Shown: positions 36,639 through 47,377 of the stretch, piece by piece
Layout of the letters: every line of letters starts with the position of its first letter
Numbering within the stretch: the first letter of the stretch is position 1
NCBI GenBank assembly: GCA_025766275.1
Contig: JAFKAC010000171.1
Coordinates: 28,180 to 92,179 of the forward strand
Source: Lactarius indigo
Taxonomy: Eukaryota; Basidiomycota; Agaricomycetes; Russulales; Russulaceae
Length of the DNA: 64,000 nucleotides
Direction of reading: 5' to 3'
The notes under the pieces: generated by a model
Told to the model about the DNA's origin: nothing
The model's input: the letters and a program-made list of their open reading frames with translations, nothing else
Database searches by the model: none
Position numbers and translations under genes: made by a program

Positions 36639-39600
36639 CACCCCGATTCCAGATGGACGAAGGGGGGATGCACAGGCGTTTCCTTCCCCCTTGCTTCACG
36701 GGTGCTCAGCGCTCAGCTCTCTGGTCGATCTTAAGAAACTCATCGATTCTACACTTTGGCGCGGTCATGTGGACGCGCGCGTAGAATACCTTCTCGCTCG
36801 GCGTTGGTAATTCATGAAGTTCTTTGAGGGCAGACGACAACGAAATTCTAGACGTCCGACCTCTCGATCGGTAGTTTCTTCACATCACATCGGATTTGAC
36901 TGGCTGAGTCTCCGGTGCTTTCCTACCTAAGTCAGACCGAACGCATCGACAGCGCGGTCATCATGTGGGAGCAGGTGCTCTGTTTGCACATGAGGGAATT
37001 CTTGGTGATCGAGGGTGCAATAATGACCTTCCAATAGAAATCACGACCACGGAAGCACTTCCGAAGGAAGTCCCTGAGGTTGTTCGCGGTGGAACCCGTC
37101 AAGAGAGACAGCCAGTTTACGAGACCCCATTCCAATAATTAGGTGACTTTCCCCGTCTCGCCCGAATAAGGAGGTGCAACCGCAATCGCTTCGATGGGGC
37201 TCCATGCAACGTGTTCGGTGAGCGTCGCAACTCAATTAATATTTGCGGATACAGGACGTGTCGTGTTGATTGAAGTGTGGTTCGTACAGTAACTGTTTTT
37301 TTGTGAACAAAGCAAAACACACAGCAAGATAGCGGTAGGCAGGCAGGAGCTCGAAGACGATGGGGTATTGCTATCATCGAAGGGAGGGTAAAGGCAGCGT
37401 GGCATTTGCCGATCAACGGCGCCGACCGCGATCGTAACTAGCTTCTTTGCAGTTGTCACACTGTTCTTGAAACAAGTTCAGGACACGGCGGTCGTCATAT
37501 ATGATCTGTGGGGTCAGTGAAAGGGTACCATGGCCGCATCGTTGGTGAACAAGTGAATGATCCCATGACGAAAGGGCATACCCGACTGCAAAAACATGCC
37601 CGCGCCGTCTTGTGTTTGTGCGCGCTACTGTGAAAGCAATCTGGAGAGCCGCAATCGGTCTTGTTTCCGGTAGAATATAGTCGGACGTAGTGCTGCACGG
37701 GGAGCGACGGGTAACGTTAGAGTCAGAGATGGGTTCTCCGAGATTAGAACGAGAGAGCAAGCACCCCACATCCTCGGTACTGATTTCCATAACTGAAGGA
37801 ACGACCAGGCGTGAGTACCGCACGGCACCGTGCTCAGTCACAATAGCTACGCACCATTCCTCTTTACACATGTCGGAGGACCTGTAATTGACTGGGCGGA
37901 CGGTATGCTTTGTTTGCGTCTAAAGCGTTGCAAACGGATAGCTATTGGTCAAACGACGAAAGAGAGAGGTCGCAGACTGGGGGAGAGTGGACAACATGCG
38001 TTCGATTAACATGGTTTTTTATAGGTGCGGAGAAGGGCCGCATAGCCTATTGCAAGTTATCAGCTTGGGTAAGCGCCAGCGGGAAAGCCGCTACGGCAGA
38101 TGGGGAACTGGACCCGAGGAACTGGCCCTGAAGGCGAATATAATTCCGGGCGAAGCAGAGGGATCTGGGAGGGGGATCATATGTCCCCGCCATCGCCAAA
38201 ATGCTACTACACCGGGATACGGATTTAGTAAATTGGATGCCATTCAAAAGAGGGGTTACGAACAAAGACTGATCGCAGTTCGGCTTGGGCGCCACGCACG
38301 ATCAAAAACAGATCAGTTTTAGGGGGAGAAAGGAAATCATACTCAGTAGGGTCCAGCAGCCGTACCGTTGGGTTGCTGCTGGAGCGTTCTAAAAAGTGTT
38401 TTGTTTGGGTAACGTGGCCCGTGCAGTCCTCTTCTGTGAGACAGCTTGTTGTCCTTGCCTGAATTTTTTTTTTTTTATCGTCATGTGTCTGGTGGTTCAC
38501 GGACTCGGAAGCGGATATTTCCAGCTACCTTTTTGGCGATGCTCCAGGCAATGCTTCAGAGTCACAGCATGAGTCCCTTTCGGTAGTGATCCCATGACAG
38601 ATACACTAGGCCATGGCCTGGGAACAATGACATCGCTCCGGTGTGTTCTGGCACGTTCGACTCGATGCTGCAAGGCTTTCTGGGATCAATGCGGGCGGTT
38701 GCTGTGCAACCGATCTTAGGATTTCAACCGAATTTGACCCCTGAAACTAGGCACTCCAAAGCTTCGGAGTTGATTGCCCTACTAAAGGCATAGCTTGTTT
38801 GGCCGTAACCTGAATCCAGGTCATTGGCGTTTGCACCACCAGCTTCGGATAAAGCAGGCGCTGCTGTGAAAGTCGATGAGGAATGGGGGGGCAAACATAT
38901 GTCCCCCCCCCTCTCTTCCCCCAAGCGAGGAGCGATTTGCACCCTCGTTCACCTTGACCGTCCTGGATCCTGGCCCAGAGGGATGTGCACGCAGGAGCGC
39001 GGGATCATCCGCTATAAGATCAAGGGGTCCTGTCACAAGGACAATAACCAATAACTTGTGGGGTTGGAAAAGCCCTCAGTTACAACACTATTGGAACACC
39101 ACATCCTCGGGGCGTCTAACTCGGCAGCTCGGTGAACGTGAACGGTAAACAAGTCAAGGTTAACTACAATGTGGAGTATTCAAGATAAAGCGGCCCAGCG
39201 AAGCTATAGTGATGACGTGGCGCAACCAGACGATACCGTTGTCAAACTCAATTAAGCAGCCGGAGCTTGGGTCGGAAACGACGAGTTCTCATCATTAGAG
39301 TCGACCACCGGGAAAAGGTCGAGGGCCAGCCACGGGCGATAGATGACCCAATGGCAATTGAACTGCAATTTCGTCCTTGACATAAAAACGGAGGTTCGAA
39401 TCGAGCACAATTTGGCTGTTATTCCGCCTGGCTGACGAGCAGCCCTGGTACCGTGAAATTGCAGCACGGAATTGGCCGCTTTATCAGAACAAATCTACAA
39501 GGCTGCCATTCAGTTCGAGTGAGTCAGGGCCGAGCCTCTTCTCGAAGTCCCTGGGTGCCAGTCAACAGCCTGCAACCTGAGGGCACGGGATGACGTTCAG

Positions 39601-41975
39601 AAGTCCGATAATATGGTGTGATTGAGTCGCGTCACTTGGCCTAAACAGTTTCTTCCACCTTCCATCCATCTCATCATCTTTCTCGTTTGATAAGTTGCTC
39701 AATATAGCGCTCAATAGCTTAGTGGCGTTTGTGTGCTTTTTGTGTGCCTACGTGCTTAATATTCATTGGTGTAGCGTCGCAGACATGTGCCGCCCCTGTG
39801 GGTTTGTTTATTCTCCCCTCAGACCCCGGTCTTGTACGCTTCTCCCGTCCTCGAATGACATTGTTTTTTTCTTTATCGTATTCGAGACGTTCCTGGTACC
39901 CCGCTTGCATGTGACAGTTTTCGAAGTTTCTTTCAGAACACTCTTTTCTCCTTCCAAGATACCGAATATAGACTCGGACTTGTCTCCGTCGCAGGCCTCG
40001 TCGAGGCTCGAGATGTGATGTCGATCATGTCGAGCCACAAATCGCTAACCCATATCCACAAAGAGGGCACTCAGCCTCTCTCCTGAGGGCGACCAAATGT
40101 TGGCTTATCCTGGCGGCGTGGTATCGGTTATTTCTCGGCCAGTACCAGATATTTGGGACGTTCCCCTGGAACATTCGCGCTTTTATCTGTCACGATTATC
40201 ACTTTGGGCCCCACCTTTCTCACGGAGACGGAGTCTCAGTACGACACTCAATGCGTTATCATCAACAACCGGTTTTTCCCTCGTATCCTCGATCTCGCGG
40301 TGCGTGAAACTCAACAGACCAGCGGAGTGCAGTCGTTTCCCTGTTCGGTTCAGCCGGCCTTGGGTTGGTGCGTCCATCTTGCAACTCTCGCACCTTGGAT
40401 CCGCGTGATCAATTTCACGGCACGTCCTACGACCTCTCGATAAATACCCACAGGACGTGCAACCATTACGCCATTTCAGGATATCATAATTGTACGGAAA
40501 ACAACTCCGCCTTTTTCCCTGTTGGAGTAACTGACTGAGGAAGGACATCCATTGCGTCTCCAATTCCGTTAACCGCCGACAATCTCGGTGGACATGAGCC
40601 TCTCTCGCTCCACCCTGCGCACTCGCACCTTCATCCGCCCCGCAAACGGAAGTTCCGTATCTGCAGTCGATGTTTTATCCCCGGAACTCACTAGATGGGC
40701 TCTGTTCGTCGGGTCACACCTCTCCAGGTAGTTTCGGGGCTATGGCGCAGGCATCTATCCGGTTCCCCAACGAGCTTTCATACCGATGGCGGTCAAGCCC
40801 AATCATAGGGTAAGGGCTTTTCGCTTAGTGCGATGGCACAGCCTGACGTATTTGAACCGCGGCGATTGGAAACAACAACCACAACGGTGTTTATTACCCC
40901 ATGGGCCTGCTATGAAGTTCGGTCTGAAGTTTGGTCTGACCCGTTGATATATCGGTATTACCGCACACTTTCCGCGTAGCAAAAAGAAACAATGGAGAGG
41001 CACCGCAACATTGAATTGGATCCTCCCACCTTGGTCTCCTCTCTCGCCATTCTGTCAGCGCAGAGGCTTCTGCACTGAGAAGCCGTACTCCGAGAAGACC
41101 GACCTAATTGTTCATTGTCTCCCCCGAGGACGACCAAGTAATTTCGCCGCGACGGACCCTTCCTCGACCATGTCCCGACTCATTACGATTTGATCGGTTT
41201 CCTCACCCAGAATGTTCCTACTGTACGCTGCTGACTCGGTGATGTCCGAGGTTTTCTCAAGGCGGGTCTACATGTCGTGACTGCCCGCCGATGAAACCCC
41301 ACCTGGTGTGGGCCCCTCCAAGAAGTACGATTGTGTGAAAAAATCCAGAGTGAGAGAGCGCGCAAGTGATCAGGAGTACAATATGCCCGCCGGGATAGGT
41401 TCACGTATCGCTTCTTACTCGCGGACTTTCGGCCTCTTTCCTCGGGTCGCTCAGGTTGGAACCCAGCGGCAGCATTCTCAAGGATGGTTGCAAGGAACGG
41501 GATATGTGGGGATGACAATTTGCGCCAAAAGACATCAGTATGCACCTGGGAATTGAATTCATTTCGGCGTTCCCACGAGTGGTGATATACATAGATATTT
41601 GTAGGATCCCTGTACTATTAATTGGGTCTATGGCATGGATCCCCGGCCTGCGTTACCATAGAAGACCAGCTTGGTGTAATTGTGGCGTGACACCAGCCGT
41701 TCAGCCAACTTGCGAAGTTCAAGGACTTGAGGAGAGATGCACTGCGATGGCGCCCAGAGGGATCAGATCTTGTTGTATTTGACGTCTCTTCTGCTTCTGA
41801 TATTCCATTCAACGGGCGTATCCAGAAGAGATGTCCAGTACGTTCATTTGTCTATTGGAGTAGATGAAATGGAGTGTGCCTTCATCTCGGCGCTTAGAGT
41901 CATGGTATTTGTTCGTGTTTACGCTCGCTCCCCTTTGCGGACTCTTCAGAGCCAACTTGTCCGTCCGTACAACTT
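36639..41975. other. Gene-poor 5.3-kb region
   Basis: No conserved gene recognised. It holds scattered frames: a minus-strand 152-codon frame at 37871-37413 ending QEQCDNCKEASYDRGRRR, a Cys-motif frame at 40674-40183 (listed separately), and shorter ones. Homopolymers occur (T11 at about 38466, C9 near 38905). No long direct or inverted repeat was recognised by eye. A decayed insertion or unannotated lineage-specific genes are both possible. Confidence 0.4.
40183..40563 (-). CDS. Possible small protein or remnant with a CxxC-CxxC zinc-type motif
   Basis: The minus-strand frame is open from 40674 to the stop at 40183. The first ATG is at 40548 (MSFLSQLLQQGKRRSC). The striking part is NGCTSCGYLSRGRRTCREID followed by HADPRCESCKMD: C-x2-C, a third Cys, then C-x2-C, a spacing seen in DNA-binding or gag-like Cys motifs of agaricomycete hypothetical proteins (from memory). 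The rest is unremarkable, and the other strand also has open frames here. It may be a chance frame, an exon, or a transposon remnant. Confidence 0.3.
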   Translation of the reverse strand: METQWMSFLSQLLQQGKRRSCFPYNYDILKWRNGCTSCGYLSRGRRTCREIDHADPRCESCKMDAPTQGRLNRTGKRLHSAGLLSFTHREIEDTREKPVVDDNALSVVLRLRLREKGGAQSDNRDR

Positions 41976-43071
41976 ATGACAGACAACCACAAGGGCCCCT
42001 TACGCCCTAAAGACGAAGACCTCCTCCAAGTTAGTTACGTTTCCCCCTCTATATTTCCTTTTTCACCGATTATTTGTTCCCAGGCGGCCCTCGCAAACCC
42101 GTTCTCCGTCCCGGACATCCCCCGCATCTCCCCCTTCCAGCCCGCAAACCCCGCGCCACCACCCGTTGCCGCAGAAGCGGCACCTCCAGAGCCGTCAGAG
42201 CCCCCCGCGCCGACGTCGCCTGAGTCTTCGGTCTCGCCCGCGGAGTTCGAAGCCTGGAAGGCGGAGTACGAGTCGCAGGTCGCCGAGTGGCGCCGGGAGA
42301 GCGCGGCTGCGCGGGCGCGCGCCGAGGCGGAGCGTGCGCGGTGGGAGGAGCGCAGGGCGCAGGAGGGTGCGGATGGGCAGCAGCAGTGGCGAGATACGCA
42401 TGCGTCCGAGGCGAGCGTTGAGCTGGGCGGTACGAGCACCAGCACGAGCGAGTGGGAGGCCGTATCGCACCGGAGCACGCTCGCGCCGTCAGATGGGCAC
42501 CCTACACCCGTACCGCCCGCCCGTGGTGGACCCGCTGAGGGTGAGCATCGTCCGCATCCACAGGTAAATGATCTTGACTCTTCGGCTTTTAGTCAGTTCT
42601 CACACACACCTCGCTCCGCAGCCATCGTCCGTGGGCGCACAGACAGCGCATAGACCCCCCGCCGCTGCAGGCGCGGTCGTGGATCCGACCGGCTCACCGA
42701 ACTGGGAAAACGTGCCATCGTCACCCACCTCTTCGTTCCCGTCCATGTCGTTCCCGGAGCCCTCACGCCCACACTCTCCCGAGCACACCACTCATGTGTC
42801 CCGTACGGCAGCCCCCGCCCCGGCACCCCCGGTGGCCGCATCTGCGACCCTTGCGGTGTTCGACGATACCCTACCCACAGGCAAGCGTATCTGGGCATTG
42901 ATCACTTCTCTGTCCATCAATATGTTCTTGCCGTTCGTCAACGGGGTAATGCTTGGATTTGGAGAAATTTTCGCGAAAACTGTCGTCGTCGGATGGCTCG
43001 GTTGGGGCCCCGCAGTCGCGACGAATGTGGGACTTGGTACCTCTTCAACTAGCAAACGGCGGTGGTTCTAG
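41976..43071 (+). CDS. MIM1: MIM1/TOM13 mitochondrial outer-membrane import factor with long N-terminal extension
   Basis: Mim1 inserts and assembles outer-membrane proteins, including TOM receptors (family role). The diagnostic segment is near the C-terminus: LITSLSINMFLPFVNGVMLG with FGEIFAKTVVVGWLGWGP. This matches the single transmembrane helix of Mim1 with its GxxxG-like glycines. Ahead of it lie DEDLLQ, an intron, NPFSVPDIPRISPF, a Pro/Glu-rich stretch, and a charged helix (EFEAWKAEYESQVAEWRRES, ARARAEAERARWEERRAQEG). Then comes a Ser/Pro-rich linker. Introns at 42030-42084 and 42565-42621 keep the frame. The protein is roughly 300 residues against about 113 in yeast Mim1, so most of it is extra cytosolic sequence. 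TAG at 43069-43071. Confidence 0.88.
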
Positions 43072-43252
43072 CAGGTTCCCATGATGTGGGCACGTATATT
43101 ATCTTTCACGCACGACGTACATTGGATTATGTTCTGTCATAGAATTACAATACACCCACTCAAAGGCCTCCACACCAACGAGCGTGACAGAACGATTAAA
43201 GCCCCTCAGAATTATAAAAGCATCTCAATCCAACGATGCTTTGAATAGCTCA

Positions 43253-45430
43253 TTATAGCTTCGCATTCGATGGCATGGCGCGCAAGGCTTGCCGGACTCC
43301 GAGATCACCGAGAACGTCTTCAGCACCGCCGAGCAAGGAATCAAAAGCTATGGTACGATGATACTTTGTGTCGCGTCCGTCAATCGTCTACACCAAGGAA
43401 CAAGTGTGGAGCTGCCACTCACGTGCTCGACGAAGCGCCCCATACCCGTCCGGGTAATACCACGCCCACCGAAGATCTGGACGGCATCCCGTGCAGTCTC
43501 CTGTGCCGACTGGGTCGCGTACATCTTGAGCAGGGCGATCGGGCCAGCGAGGTGCTTAGCTTGCTCCTTGTACGACTACATTGCGTTGAGTACGAGACAT
43601 CCAGGATTTCAGCCGAAATGGACGTACCATGTTGTTCATTTGGTGTGTAATGTTCTCCAGCCAGCTTTGCACGGACTCGACGCGGGCAATCATGGCAGCA
43701 ACTTTGCTGCGGATAACGGCCTGCGATGCCAGGGGTTTCCCAAATGCCTTGCGCTGACTAATCCATTTGAGACACTCCTCCACAATCGTACGCTGAGCAC
43801 GAGCTGAGGAAGTGACCATCACCCAGCGTTCGTGATTAAAATTGCTGCGAACCAAGTGCTAGTCAACCGACTGCACACGTTATAACGGCAAGAAACTGTA
43901 CCTAAGTATAACGAAGATTCCTCCACCCTCGGGACCAAGGGTGTTCTCAACTGGTACCTTGGCATTGTCGAACGTAACGTACGCTGTTCCAGCAGCCGGA
44001 GAATAACTGGTCTTGATTTGCGACGTCTCGACGCCTTCACCACGCTCGACAAGAATAACCGTGAATCCGTCCTCGGTCTTGCATCCGACGGTGAAGTAAT
44101 CTGCAAAGCTATCATATCATAGTTAGAAGAGTTTCATACCACGATAGGGTGCCACGTACTGCCCGTTGGTGATCCACTTTTTGGTTCCGTTGATGATCCA
44201 ATGTTTTCCGTCTCCCGTCTTCTTTGCCGTAGTCTTAAGACCCGTCACGTCGCTGCCAGCAAATGCCTCGGAGATGGCGAGGCAAATGAACTTCTTGCCT
44301 GAGAGAACTTCCGGTGCTACGCGGGCCTTGAGCTCTGGAGAGCCAAAGTTCAATACGGGAGGAAGGCCGATGATCGCGCCAGCCTGAAGACCTGTATATA
44401 CACTCAAGTTGAGCGATTTAAGGGAATACTATGGCACGAAATATTACCGTCTCCGTAACCTCGGGCGCCGCAGCGGGCGATCTCTTGATGGATGACAAGC
44501 TTCGATATCAAAATGCGTCAACGTAATGCTAAGCTATCAACACGACGAACGCACCTCATGGAAATAATCGAACTGGTTGTTAACGAGCCCTGGGTCAGTA
44601 CATGCATATAGATAGAATTGGAAGTAGAAACATGCCTCCTCAGGCTTGACAACGCCACCCATGAGTGTGAGCCCTTTGAGATGCTTCCCAGGGCCCGCGC
44701 GCATGGCATGGAGATTAAGTTCCCTAATTTGTAGTGGTCGGCTTAACTATCGCTGAGTGGGGGAAATGGAACGCACGCCATCTTTTGGATGACATCTAAG
44801 CTGGGACGCTTGCCATCCTCTTCACGGGCCTGGGCATCGGGGTAGATAACTTCATCGTGGAATTGACGGACGGCCTGTTGTAACTTGCGATGGCTCTGCG
44901 GAGGAGAGTGGTCAATATGCCTTCACGAGGACAGAGACCACGATATGCTCGCACCTCCTTGTAATAGGGGCTGTGGTATCCCTCTGCTAACCATGTGGGC
45001 TCCGCATACGGCACTTTGCTGAATTGACCGTCGACGCGGCCGTTCAGAGATGGCGTCTCCCCATCGATGTACCCAACTTGGAGACGTTGGTATTGTGGCC
45101 GCTGGAGGACCTCATGGCGATGAAGACCATAGAAGGCGTCGGTCGCGTCCTGGCCCGCTGAGCAGCCAAATTGGTGGAAGTGACATGGGAAGTAGTAAAG
45201 TACACGGACCAATGTCGTCATCAAGGAGAACAGCGGCGCCTCCTGGATGCAGGTTCTTGAACCGAGTAAGGTCGTAAACCTTGCTGTCAATTACGACCCA
45301 CTACAAAGGAACGATGATGAATATTTGTTCAAACCGGGTTCAATGAGTTCATTCTTACGAGGTCATCGTCTTTGTTATGCTTCGTGACGTCGTCGCGAGT
45401 GAGTTTCTGAAGTTGTTTGGTTGTTGCCAT
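43253..45430 (-). CDS. Acyl-CoA dehydrogenase with N-terminal cytochrome b5 domain, probably peroxisomal
   Basis: FAD-dependent acyl-CoA dehydrogenase fused to a cytochrome b5 heme domain, an arrangement known in filamentous fungi. The start at 45430 reads ATTKQLQKLTRDDVTKHNKD and then WVVIDSKVYDLTRFKNLHPG: the HPGG heme ligand motif. The second heme His lies in FYGLHRHEVL after an intron. The dehydrogenase part has GLQAGAIIGLPPVLNFGSPE, CLAISEAFAGSDVTGLKTTA, WIINGTKKWITNG and NFNHERWVMVTSSARAQRTI. It continues with QRKAFGKPLASQAVIRSKVA and the flavin-binding end QETARDAVQIFGGRGITRTG. The C-terminus is MPSNAKL, an AKL tripeptide that fits the peroxisomal PTS1 signal (TAA at 43253-43255). About eight introns. 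With FOX2 13 kb away it fits peroxisomal beta-oxidation. Confidence 0.92.
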
Positions 45431-45539
45431 TGATTTATCTGGGGGTTGAAAAGAGAGAGAGTACAGACAGGCATCGCTTTATGGGGCATTGGATTACCAG
45501 AACCCGGACGAGCGGTGGCAATCCCACGTGCATGTGATA

Positions 45540-46651
45540 TCAGACCCGAACATTCACCCTGTTTACTCCCCTCCCCTCGGCTATCTCTCGGCTATCCCAC
45601 TCATCATCATCCAAGTACAAATCCACTGCTCTCTCCTCTAGTGTCCGACGGGGTGTTCTCCTGTTGCCCGACGGTGACTTCTCCCCTTCGAGTTTGAGAG
45701 ACATGACGTCAGGCTCCGGGTCGCTATCCTCCGCGAGCGCTACGTACGCTTGCGCGATGCCCCAATCCGTCTCTTTGGTCACGCGTTGAAGAGCGATCTG
45801 CGCGCGCACCCGCGTCTGGCGCGCGTCCTCCTCTGCTAAGGGCGCACTCGTGGCGTGGTGTGAGTGCGATTCTGGGAGGACCAGGAAGGTCCGCGTGTGT
45901 AGCAAGTACGGCGTCGTATTCAGCGTGCTGGGCGGGAGGTTATTCAGTTTGCAAAGTGCTCGGCCCTGATTGTATAGTATGGTTAGTTCCAAAAGAAGCG
46001 AAGAAAAAAAAACGAAACAGCACCCACGTTGATCCCTAAGCGAAGTGAGATTCCTAATAGTGTATCGTCTGGTCGAATGTAGTATCTCCCGGGACTGACT
46101 TGGTTGCCATCTGGTAGTTCTTCTGAACCCCCACGCGATGCACCGGTGACGTCGCGCTCCGGCTGTCGTGTTGATTCGATCGGGAGGTCATTCGGCGGTG
46201 CTGTCGTGCTGGGGAATGGTACAGCTTCCCTGTCGCCCGTTTCGAGGGCTTGCTCCTCAGCGTCCTCGTCTCCAACTACGAAGACATCTTCATCTCTGAT
46301 AGCGCCGTCTACGTTCAATACTACTTGTTGCTGTCCATGCGCCGCGAGTGATCCGTCCACCTTCCGAGGATCAACGATACCCATGCCACCCAGGCAGAGG
46401 AGGCAGGGGTTGTACCTTGCCAACCGTGGATTTGCTGTCAGACAGGAAGGACATATTGGGCGTCCGCAGCACCGAGTGAGGAATAACTCGGGGCTCTGTC
46501 TGAGAGAAGCCGCACTGCTAGACGAGTTGGATGCAGACTCGGACACACTCCCGCTTCTGGTGCCATCCTGGAATTGCTTCCACAGTCGAGGTGGAAGGGA
46601 CGACGAGCAAGCCAAGCAGAGAGTTTCTATTGTGTTCGATTCCCGAGACAT
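45540..46651 (-). CDS. Intracellular LysM-domain protein with N-terminal zinc-ribbon-like cysteines
   Basis: No signal peptide, so unlike secreted LysM effectors. The N-terminus MSRESNTIETLCLACSSSLP with ELFLTRCCGRPICPSCLTAN and YNPCLLCLGGMG holds several CxxC pairs that could bind zinc. An acidic middle (VVGDEDAEEQALETGDREAV) follows. The LysM begins RYYIRPDDTLLGISLRLGIN and is split by an intron (about 46026-45967). It then continues GRALCKLNNLPPSTLNTTPY and LLHTRTFLVLPES. The C-terminal part reads QIALQRVTKETDWGIAQAYV, ALAEDSDPEPD and a basic/acidic tail to the stop at 45540. The LysM followed by a DWGIAQAYVALAEDSD-type helix is the layout of fungal cytosolic LysM proteins. The role is unknown. 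It ends only 110 bp upstream of the acyl-CoA dehydrogenase start. Confidence 0.85.
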
Positions 46652-47377
46652 TTCAGTAGTTCGAGTACAATGACGAATGCAGTGTTTGGAGCCGCACTGA
46701 GCTCATATACAGACTGGTCACGAGTCTGACTGCGGTGTTGCCGGTCAGGTGATTCAGTGGTCCGAGCGTAGAGTGCGACAAAGAACAAATGTGACCTGAG
46801 CCTCGCATCAGAGAGGATTGAGAGTAACGGAAAATATTTCGAGAACAGGATGGTTTATTATGACACATGGGAGACCTGTTTTCTACATTTAAACAAAAAT
46901 AGGTTCAAAGAAAGCGAAAGGGCCCAGGGGAACAAATGGAACGAGAAGCGAGTCGAAACGGTACGGGTGCGTCTGAGAAACGAATGGCGGTGATAAAAGG
47001 TGGGGTCGATAATGGTTGAAATGGGTGCATGGAACGGATTTAGTCGCGCTTGCAGTAAAGGAAATGAAGACAAATAAGAATTTATTAACCCGGACACAAA
47101 GCCTTCGACTCCGAAGTCTCCTGAGTGGCCACAAGTGTGCGCGCGTGGCGTATGTATTCGGGTCCGTGCGAGCTCTTGAGACTTGTCGGCCAGTTCGGGT
47201 CGTGTATCCCAATGGCTTGCTCCCGGTCTTACGTTCTATCCTTGGAGGATCTCCCTACTGGGAAACTGGCGGATATCACTGCCGGCGATTAACCATATGC
47301 TAGCAGACATTGAATTGAAATGCCGGGTCTGCATCTGAAGATGGCCGTGATGATAATAGCCTACTGTTTAGGATCAT
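46652..47377. other. Intergenic region, no gene recognised
   Basis: 5' flank of the LysM gene and 3' flank of the Cys-rich orphan. No RNA gene, repeat or convincing frame seen. Confidence 0.5.

Noticed and set aside
37413..37871. 152-codon minus-strand frame with a CDNC end
   Set aside because: No homologue recognised and no start context or splice pattern that builds a larger gene. A chance frame of this size is plausible in 64 kb; recorded only in the region note.
39385..39405. GGTTCGAATC resembles a tRNA B box
   Set aside because: The flanking five bases do not pair as a T-arm stem, and no A box or acceptor stem is found upstream.
45560..45595. CCTCGG within a ctcggctatc direct repeat upstream of the acyl-CoA dehydrogenase as a FarA site
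   Set aside because: It lies in the coding sequence of the LysM gene and the six-base match is common by chance.
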